This document shows positions 1 through 9,830 of a DNA stretch of 64,000 bases, one piece after another (the stretch's first letter is position 1; each line of letters starts with the position of its first letter). The notes under the pieces are model-generated. The model made no database searches. It was not told the DNA's origin and saw only the letters and a list, made by a program, of their open reading frames with translations. This stretch comes from Microbacteriaceae bacterium PS02068 (GTDB lineage: Bacteria; Actinomycetota; Actinomycetes; Actinomycetales; Microbacteriaceae): assembly GCA_029959325.1 (NCBI GenBank), contig JASCPF010000007.1:1-64000 (forward strand), written 5' to 3'. The translations under genes were made by a program, and so were the position numbers.

Positions 1-111
1 GCGCTGTGCCACGCGTGGCGGCGTGGCGCGCCATCCGCGGCCGGCGAGGGCGCGCTCACGCCTGCGCAGCGCGCCTGGGCCGACGCGGAGCGCTCGGCCG
101 CGCGGCGCTGA
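1..111 (+). CDS. ruvC: RuvC, C-terminal end only (partial)
   Basis: Open from the first base, the frame reads ALCHAWRRG followed by an Ala/Arg-rich tail of 36 residues in all and a TGA at 109-111. The LCHAWR stretch matches the conserved last helix of the Holliday junction resolvase RuvC (usually ALAICH..), and the next genes are ruvA and ruvB, the usual actinobacterial ruvCAB order. RuvC would cut junctions that RuvAB migrates. The catalytic residues lie outside the window, so the identification rests on this tail and the synteny. Confidence 0.8.
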   Translation, partial: ALCHAWRRGAPSAAGEGALTPAQRAWADAERSAARR

Positions 112-213
112 TCCCTTCATCCGGCCGAAACCCCGGCCACCGCCGCGCCGCGCATGCATTCGAGACGGATGAACGGTCTGCGTGTCGCTCGAACAAAGCT
201 CCGAACCCGCGCG

Positions 214-225
214 TAGGCTGGCGCC
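214..225 (+). promoter_or_regulatory. -10 element of ruvA (leaderless start)
   Basis: TAGGCT at 214-219 ends six bases before the ATG at 226, with no Shine-Dalgarno sequence between. This fits a leaderless ruvA transcript, common in actinobacteria. No convincing -35 is visible. The rest of the 112-225 gap shows nothing else I can support. Confidence 0.55.
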
Positions 226-849
226 ATGATCTCTTCGCTGCGCGGCCGGGTGCTGCACCTCGAATCCGAGTCGGCGATCGTCGAGGTCGGGGGCGTCGGG
301 TTCTCGGTCGCCGTCCCGACACAGGTCGCGCGCGCGCTGCACGTCGGTGACGAGACCCTCCTGCACACGAACCTCGTCGTGCGCGAAGACGCCCTGTCGC
401 TCTTCGGCTTCGCCGAGCGCGACGAGCTCGACACCTTCATCCTGCTGCTGAGCGTGTCGGGCGTCGGCCCCAAGTCGGCCCTCGGCGTGCTGTCGGCGCT
501 GTCGGTCGGCCAGATCGCCGAAGCCGTCGCGGCGGAAGACGACGCCCCCTTCCGGCGCGTGTCGGGCATCGGCCCGAAGACCGCGAAGCTGATCGTCGTG
601 CAGCTCGCCGGCAAGCTGCACGCGCCGCTGCCGGCGGCCGCGGGCGTCGGCGCGCCGGCGGCGACCGCGATCGCCGGGCAGGTCGTCGCTGCCCTCGTCG
701 CGCTGGGCTGGAGCGAACGGGTCAGCGCCGAGACGGTGCACGAGATCGTGGGGGATGCCTCGGCATCCGAGCGCACGTCGGTGCCCGCTCTGCTCAAGCT
801 CGCCCTGGCGCAGCTCGGCCCGAGCCGCACGGAGCGCGCGAATGTCTGA
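226..849 (+). CDS. ruvA: Holliday junction branch migration protein RuvA
   Basis: RuvA binds the four-way junction as a tetramer and loads the RuvB motor. The 207-residue protein has the family length and layout: an N-terminal OB-fold starting [13 protein letters not shown], two helix-hairpin-helix motifs ([12 protein letters not shown] near residue 77 and [12 protein letters not shown] near 110), a flexible Ala/Pro-rich linker, and a C-terminal three-helix domain that contacts RuvB. ATG 226 sits just behind a TAGGCT -10 element. The end overlaps ruvB by 8 bases, implying translational coupling. Confidence 0.96.
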   Translation: MISSLRGRVLHLESESAIVEVGGVGFSVAVPTQVARALHVGDETLLHTNLVVREDALSLFGFAERDELDTFILLLSVSGVGPKSALGVLSALSVGQIAEAVAAEDDAPFRRVSGIGPKTAKLIVVQLAGKLHAPLPAAAGVGAPAATAIAGQVVAALVALGWSERVSAETVHEIVGDASASERTSVPALLKLALAQLGPSRTERANV

Positions 850-1876
850 CGAGGCGAACCGCGACCCGAGCCTCGCCGAAGACGCGACCGAGCTCGCGGT
901 CGAGGGGGCCCTTCGCCCCACGTCGCTCGCCGAGTTCGTCGGCCAGCAGAAGGTGCGCGGTCAGCTGCAGCTGCTGCTCGAGGCCGCGCGCATCCAGCAG
1001 CGCCCCGCCGACCACATCCTGCTCTCCGGCCCGCCGGGGCTCGGCAAGACGACACTCGCCATGATCGTCGCGCACGAGAGCGAACGTCCGCTGCGCCTGT
1101 CGTCGGGGCCGGCGATCCAGCACGCGGGCGACCTCGCCGCGCTGCTCTCGAGTCTCGTACCGGGCGAAGTCCTCTTCATCGACGAGATCCACCGGATGGC
1201 GCGATCGGCCGAAGAGATGCTGTACCTCGCGATGGAGGACTTCCGCATCGACATCATGGTCGGCAAGGGCGCCGGCGCCACGAGCATCCCGCTCGACCTC
1301 GCGCCGTTCACGCTCGTCGGCGCGACCACCCGTTCGGGCATGCTGCCCAACCCGCTGCGCGATCGGTTCGGGTTCACGGCGCATCTCGAGTATTACGAAC
1401 CGCATGAACTCGAGCGCGTCATCGAGCGCTCGGCGCTCGTGCTCGGTGTCGATCTGCCGCGCGCGGCGCGCAGCGAGATCGCCCGCCGCTCGCGCGGCAC
1501 GCCCCGCATCGCGAACCGCCTGCTGCGGCGCGTGCGCGACTATGCGATCGTGCATCGCGGCGGCCGCGCGGTCACCGAGGCCGATGTCGCGGCGGCGCTC
1601 GAGCTCTACGACGTGGATGCCATCGGGCTCGACCGCCTCGACCGGGCGGTGCTCGAGGCTGTCGTGCGGCGTTTCCGTGGCGGTCCGGTGGGCCTCAGCA
1701 CGCTCTCCGTCACGGTCGGCGAGGAGGCGGAGACGATCGAATCGGTCGTCGAGCCGTACCTCGTGCGCATCGGGTTCCTCGGTCGCACGCCGCGTGGCCG
1801 GGTCGCGACGCCCGAGGCGTATGCCCATCTGCGGGTGCCGCAGCCAGGCGAGGCCTTGAGGTTCGATGACCTATAA
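842..1876 (+). CDS. ruvB: Holliday junction branch migration ATPase RuvB
   Basis: AAA+ motor that drives branch migration with RuvA. The start is ATG 842 ([10 protein letters not shown]), giving 344 residues, the normal length. An in-frame start further upstream would run deep into ruvA and adds non-homologous sequence. Visible motifs: Walker [10 protein letters not shown] near residue 62, Walker B LFIDEIHR near 110, sensor GATTRSGML, and a C-terminal winged helix ending in a typical [10 protein letters not shown]-like segment (here [14 protein letters not shown]). The stop TAA overlaps a TATAAT element serving the next operon. Confidence 0.97.
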   Translation: MSDEANRDPSLAEDATELAVEGALRPTSLAEFVGQQKVRGQLQLLLEAARIQQRPADHILLSGPPGLGKTTLAMIVAHESERPLRLSSGPAIQHAGDLAALLSSLVPGEVLFIDEIHRMARSAEEMLYLAMEDFRIDIMVGKGAGATSIPLDLAPFTLVGATTRSGMLPNPLRDRFGFTAHLEYYEPHELERVIERSALVLGVDLPRAARSEIARRSRGTPRIANRLLRRVRDYAIVHRGGRAVTEADVAAALELYDVDAIGLDRLDRAVLEAVVRRFRGGPVGLSTLSVTVGEEAETIESVVEPYLVRIGFLGRTPRGRVATPEAYAHLRVPQPGEALRFDDL

Positions 1877-1877
1877 T
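1872..1877 (+). promoter_or_regulatory. Consensus -10 hexamer TATAAT upstream of yajC
   Basis: A perfect TATAAT spans the ruvB stop codon (TAA 1874-1876). It lies about 82 bases before yajC and is the obvious promoter for yajC-secD-secF. No well-spaced -35 is visible. Confidence 0.6.
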
Positions 1878-1958
1878 CGCTGAAGGTCGGTTCCTGAGCC
1901 TGGTGACGGGCGGCCACCTTCTTCGCGCACATCGGCGCGCTCCCGAAAGGTTTTACCC

Positions 1959-2399
1959 ATGGACTGGATCCTGCTCGTCGCGATGGGGGCTCTCCTCATC
2001 TTCATGTTCTGGAGCTCGCGTCGCCGCGCGACCCGCGTGAAGGCTGAGCAAGAGGCGAAGTCGCGCGCCATGGTTCCGGGTGTCAAGGTGCTGCTGCAGG
2101 GCGGCCTCTACGGCACCCTCGTCGAGTACGACGGCGAAGACCTGTCGAAGTCAGCGCGCGTGGAACTCGCACCAGGCATGGAGGTCGAGGTGCACAGCCA
2201 GGCCATCCTGCGCGTCGTCGACGAGACCGAGGAGACCGTCTCAGAAGACGAGTTCCTCGAGGCGGAAGCCGATCAGGCCGAGTACGACGCGGACGTCGTG
2301 GGCGGCGAGATCTCGTCGCTCAGCGACGACCAGGCCGTGGCTCGCGCACACGCGACGGACTCCGCGCCGGCCGATCCTGAAGACAAGCCCCAGGCCTGA
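1959..2399 (+). CDS. yajC: Preprotein translocase subunit YajC
   Basis: Small single-span partner of SecDF in the Sec export machinery. The protein (146 residues) begins with one membrane helix at about residues 2-18 (WILLVAMGALLIFMFW), followed by a basic SSRRRATRVKAEQ stretch and the compact YajC domain containing MVPGVKVLLQGGLYGTLVE. The last 50 residues form a long acidic tail, beyond the typical family core. GAAAGG lies 7 bases before ATG 1959. First gene of a yajC-secD-secF operon. Confidence 0.93.
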   Translation: MDWILLVAMGALLIFMFWSSRRRATRVKAEQEAKSRAMVPGVKVLLQGGLYGTLVEYDGEDLSKSARVELAPGMEVEVHSQAILRVVDETEETVSEDEFLEAEADQAEYDADVVGGEISSLSDDQAVARAHATDSAPADPEDKPQA

Positions 2400-2442
2400 C
2401 CCCCGCGCGCCATCTGCGCGTCTCGAAGAAAGCTAACCCTCA

Positions 2443-4173
2443 GTGGCTACTCCCACTCCTGTGCGCCATGCCTGGCGCGCACTGATCGGCCTGGTCGCGA
2501 TCATCGCGGTCATGTTCGGTGTCAACGCCCTCGGCGTGTACGTGTTCGGCAAGAGCTCGTGGCTTCCCGAGCTGGCCCTCGACCTGCGTGGCGGCACACA
2601 GATCATCCTCGAGGCGAAGACGCCCGACGGCACGACGCCCTCGACCGAGCAGATGAACCAGGCCGCCGCGATCATTCGCCAGCGCGTCGACGCGTCGGGC
2701 GTCGGCGAGACCGACATCACGACGCAGGGCGGCAACCAGATCGTCGTGCAGATCCCCGGCCCCGCCGACGACGAGACGCGCGACCGCATCGCGGCATCCG
2801 CGCAGATGCAGCTGCGCGCGGTGCTGGCCACGACGGCGGCGAGCACGTCGTACGTGGGCGAGGACGGCAACCAGACGCCGTACCCCACTCCCGACCCCGG
2901 CCTCGTCTCGACACCCACGGCGTCGCCCACGGACGGCAGCGACCTGAACTGGGTGACCCCGGCGCTGCAGGCGAAGTTCCTCGCCTATGACTGCGCCGAC
3001 GAGGCGAACGATCCGGCGAACCAGCCCAAGGATCAGCCGCTCATCGCGTGCAGCCCCGACGGCACCGCCAAGTACATCCTTGGCCCCGTCGAGCTCGACG
3101 GATCGTCGATCACCGATGCCACCGCGGGCCTCGACACGCAGAGGGGCGTGTGGGTCGTCAACGTCGTCTTCGACAGCGAGGGTGCGAAGACCTTCGGCGA
3201 AGTCAGCCAGCGCCTCTACAAGTTCACGCAGGCCGGCACCACCCCGCAGAACCAGTTCGCGTTCGTGCTCGACGGGCAGGTCATCTCGGCACCGACGATG
3301 AACGGGGTCATCCTCGACGGCAAGCCTCAGATCAGCGGCTCGTTCACGCAGGAGAGCTCGAAGACCCTCGCCGACCAGCTGAAGTTCGGCGCACTGCCGC
3401 TCAGCTTCGAGGTACAGAGCACCAACTCGATCTCGGCGACCCTCGGTTCACAGCAGCTGCAGATCGGCCTGATCGCGGGCCTCATCGGCCTCGCGCTGGT
3501 CGCGCTGTACTCGCTCATCGTCTATCGCGCGCTGGGCTTCGTGATCATCGCGTCGCTCGCCGTGATGGGTGTGATCACGTACATCGCGCTGTGCATCCTG
3601 GCGTGGCGCATGGGCTTCCGTCTGTCGCTGGCCGGCGTCGCGGGTCTGATCGTCACGATCGGCTTCACCGCCGACTCGTTCATCGTCTACTTCGAGCGAA
3701 TCCGAGATGAGCTCCGCGACGGCAAGTCGATCACGGGTGCCGTCGAAGACGGCTGGGGCAGAGCCAAGCGCACGATCTACATCTCGAAGTCGATCAACAT
3801 CCTGGCCGCGGTCGTGCTCTACATTCTGGCGGATGCCACGGTGAAGGGCTTCGCGTTCACGCTCGGCCTCACGACCCTCATCGACATCCTGATCTTCATC
3901 CTGTTCACCCACCCCGTCATGCAGCTGCTGGCGCGCACGCGGTTCTTCGGCGGCGGTCACCCGCTGTCGGGTCTCGACCCCGAAGCGCTCGGCGCCGTGT
4001 ACCGCGGACGCGCGCAGTTCCGCACGCCGGTGGCCGCCACGGCAGCCGGCGGGGGAGCCGCACGTCGTACGGGTCGCTCGCGCGGCGAGGCCGAGCGCCG
4101 CCAGACGATCGCCGAACGCAAGCAAGCCGAGCTTGCGGGCAATACCCGCAAGGCGACGGAGGGGGACGACTGA
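2443..4173 (+). CDS. secD: Protein translocase subunit SecD
   Basis: RND-family membrane protein that uses the proton gradient to finish protein export. GTG 2443 starts a 576-residue protein with one membrane helix at about 11-34, the conserved DLRGGTQIILEA motif near residue 46, a large extracytoplasmic P1 domain, and five clustered C-terminal helices from about residue 338 to 495 including GFTADSFIVYFERIRDE. The last ~60 residues are a charged cytoplasmic tail rich in Arg and Glu. The stop overlaps the secF start (TGATG). Confidence 0.96.
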   Translation: MATPTPVRHAWRALIGLVAIIAVMFGVNALGVYVFGKSSWLPELALDLRGGTQIILEAKTPDGTTPSTEQMNQAAAIIRQRVDASGVGETDITTQGGNQIVVQIPGPADDETRDRIAASAQMQLRAVLATTAASTSYVGEDGNQTPYPTPDPGLVSTPTASPTDGSDLNWVTPALQAKFLAYDCADEANDPANQPKDQPLIACSPDGTAKYILGPVELDGSSITDATAGLDTQRGVWVVNVVFDSEGAKTFGEVSQRLYKFTQAGTTPQNQFAFVLDGQVISAPTMNGVILDGKPQISGSFTQESSKTLADQLKFGALPLSFEVQSTNSISATLGSQQLQIGLIAGLIGLALVALYSLIVYRALGFVIIASLAVMGVITYIALCILAWRMGFRLSLAGVAGLIVTIGFTADSFIVYFERIRDELRDGKSITGAVEDGWGRAKRTIYISKSINILAAVVLYILADATVKGFAFTLGLTTLIDILIFILFTHPVMQLLARTRFFGGGHPLSGLDPEALGAVYRGRAQFRTPVAATAAGGGAARRTGRSRGEAERRQTIAERKQAELAGNTRKATEGDD

Positions 4174-5162
4174 TGCGCTCCATGAATGAGCTCGGCAACG
4201 ACCTCTACACCGGCAAGACCTCGTACCCGTTCGTGGGGCGGCGACGTCTCTGGTTCATCATCGCGGCGATCCTGGTCATCGGCGCGGCGCTCGTGCCCGT
4301 GATCCGCCCCATCCAGTTCTCGATCGAGTTCACCGGCGGTTCGCAGTTCACGGTGAGCGGCGTGTCGAACCCCGACCAGGCGAAGGCGACCGCGGCGGTG
4401 CATTCGGTGGTGCCGGATGCCACGACCAAGGTCACCACGATCGGCACGGACACCATCCGGGTGCAGACCGACCAGATGGCCGAGAACGAGACGCGCGCGG
4501 TGTCCGCCGCCCTCGCCGAGAAGTACGGCGTCGAGTCCACATTCGTCAGCTCGTCGTTCATCGGCCCGAGCTGGGGCGCGGATGTCACGCGTCAGTCGCT
4601 GTGGGGCCTCGCGATCTTCCTCGCGCTGACGTTCGTCATCTTGGCGCTGTACTTCCGCACGTGGAAGATGTCGGTCGCCGCGATCATCGGCCTCGTCGAT
4701 GTGCTCGTGATCACGGTCGGCATCTACGCGCTGTTCGGCTTCGAGATCTCGCCCGCGGCCGTGATCGGATTCTTGACGATCCTGTCGTACTCGCTGTACG
4801 ACACGACGGTCGTCTTCGACAAGATCAGGGAGAACACCCGCGACGACGGCGAGTCATCGGCGCGGACGTTCGGCGAATCGGTGAACCTCGCGGTGAACCA
4901 GACCCTCATCCGATCGATCAACACGACGGTCGTGGCCGCGATCCCGACCGGCGCGATCCTGTTCATCGGAGCCCTGTGGCTCGGTGCGCAGACGCTCACC
5001 GACATCTCGTTGTCGATCTTCGTCGGAACGATCGTCGCCGCGTACTCGACGTTGTTCGTCGCCGCGCCGCTCTACTCGCTGCTGCGCGAGAACGAGCCCG
5101 CGATCAAGACGCGCGACGCTCGCGTGCTCGCCGCTCGCGAACGCGCTTCGGTCGACGCGTGA
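4173..5162 (+). CDS. secF: Protein translocase subunit SecF
   Basis: Partner of SecD. 329 residues, with one N-terminal membrane helix at about residues 24-46, the FTGGSQF motif of the periplasmic loop, then five helices from about 140 onward with the hallmark YSLYDTTVVFDKIRENTR segment. ATG 4173 overlaps the secD TGA. A second ATG nine bases downstream (MNELGNDLY) could be the true start. The segment coding VVFDKIRE resembles a family A repeat by chance but is family-conserved SecF sequence. Confidence 0.96.
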   Translation: MRSMNELGNDLYTGKTSYPFVGRRRLWFIIAAILVIGAALVPVIRPIQFSIEFTGGSQFTVSGVSNPDQAKATAAVHSVVPDATTKVTTIGTDTIRVQTDQMAENETRAVSAALAEKYGVESTFVSSSFIGPSWGADVTRQSLWGLAIFLALTFVILALYFRTWKMSVAAIIGLVDVLVITVGIYALFGFEISPAAVIGFLTILSYSLYDTTVVFDKIRENTRDDGESSARTFGESVNLAVNQTLIRSINTTVVAAIPTGAILFIGALWLGAQTLTDISLSIFVGTIVAAYSTLFVAAPLYSLLRENEPAIKTRDARVLAARERASVDA

Positions 5163-5221
5163 CGATCGCACCGCTGGCCCGGGCATAGGATTGACGGATT
5201 GTCCCGGGCGGAGGTGAGCGC

Positions 5222-7489
5222 ATGACCGAAACCGCGCCCGCGTCTGCCCAGAACCCCGCGCCGAGCTCGTCGCTGCGGCGCCTCGTGCCTCGGATCTTCT
5301 CGCGCACGCCGTCGCGGGGAGCCGTCGAGCAGCTCGTGCGCACGGTGCGCACCCATCACCCCAAGAGCGACACCTCGATCATCGAGCGCGCCTACGAGGT
5401 CGCGGCGAAAGCACATTCCGCGCAGAAGCGCCAGAGCGGTGAGCCCTACATCACCCACCCGCTCGCGGTGGCGCAGATCCTCGCCGATCTGGGCCTCGGC
5501 CCCCGTGCGATCGCCGCCGCGCTGCTGCACGACACCGTCGAAGACACCGACTACAGCCTCGATCAGCTGACCGCCGATTTCGGCGACGAGGTCGCGATGC
5601 TCGTCGACGGAGTGACGAAGCTCGACAAGGTCAAGTACGGCGACGCGGCGCAGGCTGAGACGGTCCGCAAGATGATCGTGGCGATGTCGAAAGACATCCG
5701 AGTGCTGCTGATCAAACTCGCCGACCGCCTGCACAATGCCCGCACGTGGGGATTCGTCCCGCCCGAGAAAGCGGCCAAGAAGGCGACGGAGACCCTCGAG
5801 ATCTATGCGCCCCTGGCGCACCGCCTCGGCATCCAGGCTGTCAAGAGCGAACTCGAGGATCTCTCGTTCGCCGTGCTGCATCCCAAGCTCTACGCCGAGA
5901 TCGAGAGTCTCGTGAAGCAGCGCACGCCGCAGCGCGAAGAGTACGTGCACAGCGTCATCGACTCGGTCGAGTCGGACCTGCGCGATCTGCGCATCCGCGG
6001 CCGCGTCATGGGGCGGCCGAAGCAGCTGTACTCCGTGTACCAGAAGATGGTCGTGCGGGGCCGCGAGTTCGATGACATCTACGACCTCATCGGCATCCGC
6101 GTGCTCGTGAACACGGTGCGCGACTGCTACGGCGTGCTCGGTTCGATCCACGCGCGGTGGACGCCGATCCCCGGCCGGTTCAAGGACTACATCGCGACGC
6201 CGAAGTTCAACCTGTATCAGTCGCTGCACACGACCGTGATCGGTCCGGGTGGGCGTACCGTCGAGATCCAGATCCGCACCAACGAGATGCACCAGCAGGC
6301 CGAGTACGGTGTCGCCGCGCACTGGAAGTACAAGGAGCGCATGGCGGGCAAGAGTCCGGATGCCAAGTCGGTCGACGCTGACATGGCGTGGCTCGCGCAT
6401 ATCTCGGACTGGCAGGCAGAGACGGCCGACCCGGGGGAGTTCCTCGACTCGCTGCGGTTCGAGATCGGCGCCAAAGAGGTCTACGTCTTCACCCCCAAGG
6501 GTCGGGTCATCGGGCTTCCGGCGGGCGGCACGCCGGTCGACTTCGCCTATGCCGTGCACACCGAGGTCGGCCACCGCACAATGGGCGCAAAGGTCAACGG
6601 TCGGCTCGTGCCGCTGGAGACCCCGCTCGCTTCGGGCGACGTCGTCGAAGTGTTCACGTCGAAGAACCCCGACGCCGGCCCCAGCCAGGATTGGCTGACG
6701 TTCGTCAAGTCGACGCGAGCGCGCAACAAGATTCGCGGCTGGTTCACGAAGGAGCGTCGCGAAGAGGCGGTCGAACAGGGCAAGGATGCCATCGCGCGCG
6801 CGATGCGCCGGCAGAACCTGCCCCTGCAGCGGCTGATGAACCAGGACTCGTTTGCCGACGTGGCCCATCAGCTGCGCTACGAGGACGTCACCGCACTGTA
6901 CGCCGCGGTCGGTGAGGGTCACGTCTCGACGCAGTCGGTGATCGAGAAGGTCACGGCACTCGTCAGTTCGCAAGAAGACACCTCGACGGGCCCGATCGAC
7001 ATCCCGCACGTCGGCCGCTCGCGCGCGCCCCGTGGCGGAGACTCCGGCGTGCTCGTGCGCGGCGCGCCCGACATCCTGGTGAAGCTCGCGAAGTGCTGCA
7101 CGCCCGTGCCGGGCGACGACATCGTCGGATTCGTCACCCGCGGCAGCGGAGTGTCGGTGCACCGCGCCGACTGCACGAACGTGCGCTCGCTCAAGGACGA
7201 TGCCGAGCGCATGATCGAGGTGTCGTGGGCCCCGACGACCAAGAGCGTGTTCCTCGTGCACATCCAGGTCGAAGCGCTCGACCGTTCGGGGCTGCTGAGT
7301 GACATCACGCGCGTGCTCAGCGAGCACCACGTGAATATCCTCTCGGCGTCGGTGCAGACGGGCAACGACCGGCTCGCGCTCAGCCGCTATGTGTTCGAGA
7401 TGGGTGACATCGTGCACCTCGACCGCGTGCTCAACGCGGTGCGCCGCATCGATGCGGTCTACGACGTCTACCGCGTGATCTCCTCCTGA
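5222..7489 (+). CDS. relA: Bifunctional (p)ppGpp synthetase/hydrolase
   Basis: Makes and degrades the stringent-response alarmone (p)ppGpp. The 755-residue protein has the full Rel architecture: an HD hydrolase domain with [11 protein letters not shown] near residue 100, a synthetase domain ([17 protein letters not shown], then [21 protein letters not shown]), a TGS domain near residues 415-480 ([16 protein letters not shown]), a conserved CCTPVPGDD region and a C-terminal ACT domain from about residue 675. Both catalytic halves look intact. CGGAGG lies before ATG 5222 and a TAGGAT element at 5186-5191 could be its -10. It follows secF, as is usual in actinobacteria. Confidence 0.96.
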   Translation: MTETAPASAQNPAPSSSLRRLVPRIFSRTPSRGAVEQLVRTVRTHHPKSDTSIIERAYEVAAKAHSAQKRQSGEPYITHPLAVAQILADLGLGPRAIAAALLHDTVEDTDYSLDQLTADFGDEVAMLVDGVTKLDKVKYGDAAQAETVRKMIVAMSKDIRVLLIKLADRLHNARTWGFVPPEKAAKKATETLEIYAPLAHRLGIQAVKSELEDLSFAVLHPKLYAEIESLVKQRTPQREEYVHSVIDSVESDLRDLRIRGRVMGRPKQLYSVYQKMVVRGREFDDIYDLIGIRVLVNTVRDCYGVLGSIHARWTPIPGRFKDYIATPKFNLYQSLHTTVIGPGGRTVEIQIRTNEMHQQAEYGVAAHWKYKERMAGKSPDAKSVDADMAWLAHISDWQAETADPGEFLDSLRFEIGAKEVYVFTPKGRVIGLPAGGTPVDFAYAVHTEVGHRTMGAKVNGRLVPLETPLASGDVVEVFTSKNPDAGPSQDWLTFVKSTRARNKIRGWFTKERREEAVEQGKDAIARAMRRQNLPLQRLMNQDSFADVAHQLRYEDVTALYAAVGEGHVSTQSVIEKVTALVSSQEDTSTGPIDIPHVGRSRAPRGGDSGVLVRGAPDILVKLAKCCTPVPGDDIVGFVTRGSGVSVHRADCTNVRSLKDDAERMIEVSWAPTTKSVFLVHIQVEALDRSGLLSDITRVLSEHHVNILSASVQTGNDRLALSRYVFEMGDIVHLDRVLNAVRRIDAVYDVYRVISS

Positions 7490-8052
7490 CGAAGGGCGCG
7501 GGCAGCAGGGTCGCCGCGCCGCGCACGCAGGAACGCGAGAGCCGGACGCTTGAAGTGCACGGTGGTGCCGCGCTCGAGCACGGCGATCGCGTCATCGACG
7601 AGACCCGGGCGCCATGCGATCATCGCCTCGACCTCGCTCGACACCCGGTCACCAGCGCACAGGGCCCGCACGAGATCGGCGAGTGTGCGAGCGGGCGTCG
7701 TGATCCAGACGCCGCTGACCGTCATAGCGTCGCCTGCAGAGAGCGGCTGATCACTGTAGGCCAGTCGGGCGTCGATCACGTGCGGCAATCGCACGGTCGA
7801 GCGTCGCTGCACGCTGTGGCGTATCGGGGCATCCATCACCGCTCCGTGCACCCACGCCGCGCTTTCACGGACGAGTGCGAGGGTCTCAGGCACGCGCTCG
7901 CGCAGCGACCCGGCGCGCAGCTCACGCGTCTCGATCGCGTCGGCGGGCATATATGCGTCACCGACCTCGACGACATCACCGTCGAGGCGGGCGCTCGTCA
8001 GCTCGGCGGTCGACAGGCGGTCGCCGGCGAAGTACAGGAATGGCCAGGGCAT
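7468..8052 (-). CDS. AbiEi antitoxin-like hypothetical protein (orphan)
   Basis: A 194-residue soluble protein that I recognise only by style. The segment [20 protein letters not shown] strongly resembles the core of AbiEi-family antitoxins and related actinobacterial DNA-binding proteins (V-T-x-x-ART-x-x-D). The N-terminal winged helix typical of AbiEi is missing or too diverged to see, and there is no AbiEii nucleotidyltransferase toxin gene beside it. The 3' end overlaps the convergent relA gene by 22 bases. Function unknown; the AbiEi link is inference. Confidence 0.5.
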   Translation of the reverse strand: MPWPFLYFAGDRLSTAELTSARLDGDVVEVGDAYMPADAIETRELRAGSLRERVPETLALVRESAAWVHGAVMDAPIRHSVQRRSTVRLPHVIDARLAYSDQPLSAGDAMTVSGVWITTPARTLADLVRALCAGDRVSSEVEAMIAWRPGLVDDAIAVLERGTTVHFKRPALAFLRARRGDPAARALRQEEITR

Positions 8053-8110
8053 GCCTCGCAGTGTGCCAGGGCACGACGATACACGGGCACCGCGACGGCG
8101 ATCTGTGGAT

Positions 8111-8132
8111 CGATCCGCCGATCGGTGGATCG
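8111..8132. repeat. Inverted repeat with a GATC loop
   Basis: CGATCCGCC and GGTGGATCG form a 9-bp stem (one G-T pair) around the loop GATC, between two minus-strand genes. It could be a terminator for the DUF349 gene or an operator for the AbiEi-like gene. No U-tract follows in either direction. Confidence 0.4.
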
Positions 8133-8169
8133 GGGGAGGAGGCGGCGACGGCTGTCAGCCGCGCCCGCC

Positions 8170-9738
8170 TCAGCCGCCCAGTGCCTTGAGCCAGCTCTTG
8201 CGTGCCTCGAGCGCCTCGGTCGCCTTCGCGATCGCCGACTTGTCCTTCGACGCCTTCGCTTTGTCGAGGTCTGCCTCAAGCCCCGCGATGGCATCGCGCA
8301 GCTGGCTCGTCATGTCGTTCTGACGGGCCTTCGTCTCGGGGTTGCTGCTCTTCCAGTGCGCGTCTTCGCGGGCCTTGAGCGCCTGCTCGATCTTGCGCAG
8401 GTCGTCATCGAGTCCACGCTCCGCCTCGCGCGGGAAGATGCGGCCGATCTCGTCCCACCGGCGCTGGATGCCCGTGAGCATCGTCCGCGCCTTGGCGTTG
8501 TCCTTCTCTTTCGAGACCGCCGCAGCCTCGACGATCAAAGCGCGTTTGGCCTCGATCTTCTCTTTGGACTCTTCGGCTTCGGCGAGTTCGCGCCCGGCAC
8601 GAGCCGCGTACAGCGCATCACCCGCGGCCTTGAAACGCTCCCACAGGGCGTCGTCGGCCTTCTTGCCCGCGCGGCCCGAGTTCTTCCATTCGTCGAGCAG
8701 CGTGCGATACGCGCCGATGCCCTCTTCGCCCTTGCTGGCGAGGGCTTCCGCACGCTCGACGAGGCGTGCCTTCGCGTCGCGCGCGGACTTGTGCTGCTCG
8801 TCCAGGCCCGCATAGAACTCGCGGCGGTGCTTGTCGAGCGCCGCCCGGGCATCGCGGAAGCGCTTCCACAGCTGCTGGCCAGTGCTCTTGGGCAGACGCG
8901 GACCGTTCGCCTGGTGGGCCTGCCACTGGTCGAACAGGTCGCTCACCTCGACCGAGGTCTGCTTCCACTGGATCGACTTCGGATCGCGCGCGGCGATCGC
9001 CTCGACGCGCTCGACGAGCGCGGTGCGCTCCGCGATGGCAGCATCGACGGCCTCGCGCTGCGCCTGAGCCTCTTCGGCAGATGCCTCGCTCAGCGTGGCA
9101 TCCAGGGCATTCAGTCGCGCCTCGAGGCCGGCGAGGTCGCCGACCGCTGCCGCGCCGACGACGCGCTCGCGAACGGCCTTCGACGTGGCACGCAGGTCAG
9201 ACGCCGGAGCGCCCCCGCTGCGGTGGCGCGTCTCGAGGAGCGTCACCTCGCTCACGAGGTCGGCGTACTTGCGCTCGAAATAGGCCAGCGCCTCGGCCGG
9301 GGTGCCGTCGGGATACTGACCCACGACGCGCCACTCTGCGCCCTCGCGCACCGAGACGGTTCCGTCGTCCTCGACGCGACCGAACGGCTCGGTCGGCGCC
9401 GCGGAAGCCGTGGCGACCGACGCGGCGGGGGCCACAGGAGCGCGACGCGCGGGAGGCTTCGGCATCGGGATGCGACCGGGCGTCGGAACGGGACGGGGTG
9501 TCGGAGCCGGGGCATGCGCGTCGGCGACGGGAGCTTCGTCGGAGGGAGCCTCCTCGACGGCGGGAGCTTCGTCGGCGGGAGCCTCCTCGGCGGCGGGGGC
9601 TTCGTCGGCGGGAGCCTCGACGATCTCGGCAGCCTCGTCGACAGCAGGAGCCTCAGGGGTCTCGGTTGCGAGCGTCTCGTCGACAGTCGGCTCGATGGGA
9701 GCCGCCTCGTCGGGCGAGGAAGGAGTGGCGTCAGTCAC
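8170..9738 (-). CDS. DUF349 domain-containing protein
   Basis: 522 residues from GTG 9738, which is preceded by GAGG about 9 bases upstream; an ATG 24 bases further out is also in frame. Residues 1-110 are a low-complexity Glu/Ala/Pro/Asp region, probably disordered. The rest is long charged helices with repeated DUF349 signatures: WKQTSVEVSDLFDQWQAH with LWKRFRDARAALDKHRREF, then LLDEWKNSGRAG with LWERFKAAGDALYAAR, then IQRRWDEIGRIFPRE. Cytoplasmic and coiled-coil rich. The family is widespread in actinobacteria and its biochemical role is not established. Confidence 0.85.
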   Translation of the reverse strand: MTDATPSSPDEAAPIEPTVDETLATETPEAPAVDEAAEIVEAPADEAPAAEEAPADEAPAVEEAPSDEAPVADAHAPAPTPRPVPTPGRIPMPKPPARRAPVAPAASVATASAAPTEPFGRVEDDGTVSVREGAEWRVVGQYPDGTPAEALAYFERKYADLVSEVTLLETRHRSGGAPASDLRATSKAVRERVVGAAAVGDLAGLEARLNALDATLSEASAEEAQAQREAVDAAIAERTALVERVEAIAARDPKSIQWKQTSVEVSDLFDQWQAHQANGPRLPKSTGQQLWKRFRDARAALDKHRREFYAGLDEQHKSARDAKARLVERAEALASKGEEGIGAYRTLLDEWKNSGRAGKKADDALWERFKAAGDALYAARAGRELAEAEESKEKIEAKRALIVEAAAVSKEKDNAKARTMLTGIQRRWDEIGRIFPREAERGLDDDLRKIEQALKAREDAHWKSSNPETKARQNDMTSQLRDAIAGLEADLDKAKASKDKSAIAKATEALEARKSWLKALGG

Positions 9739-9830
9739 AGGTAGCACCTCGTCGCGGCGCACGCCGCATGGGGGTTTTCGGTCGGCACCAGCCTATAGGT
9801 CGGCGGTGCCGCGGGCGGAGGAGCCGGTGT

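Noticed and set aside
188-206. TCGAAC followed by CCGAAC upstream of ruvA as a possible LexA (SOS) box
   Set aside because: The actinobacterial box is an inverted TCGAAC-N4-GTTCGA. The second half here is in direct orientation, so only a half-site is present.
4814-4834. SecF contains CTTCGACAAGATCAGG, close to the family A core
   Set aside because: It codes VFDKIREN, a segment conserved in SecF proteins generally, so the likeness is coincidental.
5072-7417. A 781-codon open frame on the minus strand opposite rel
   Set aside because: Open antisense frames are expected in high-GC coding DNA. The translation is His/Arg/Asp-rich with no family likeness, and rel is clearly the gene.
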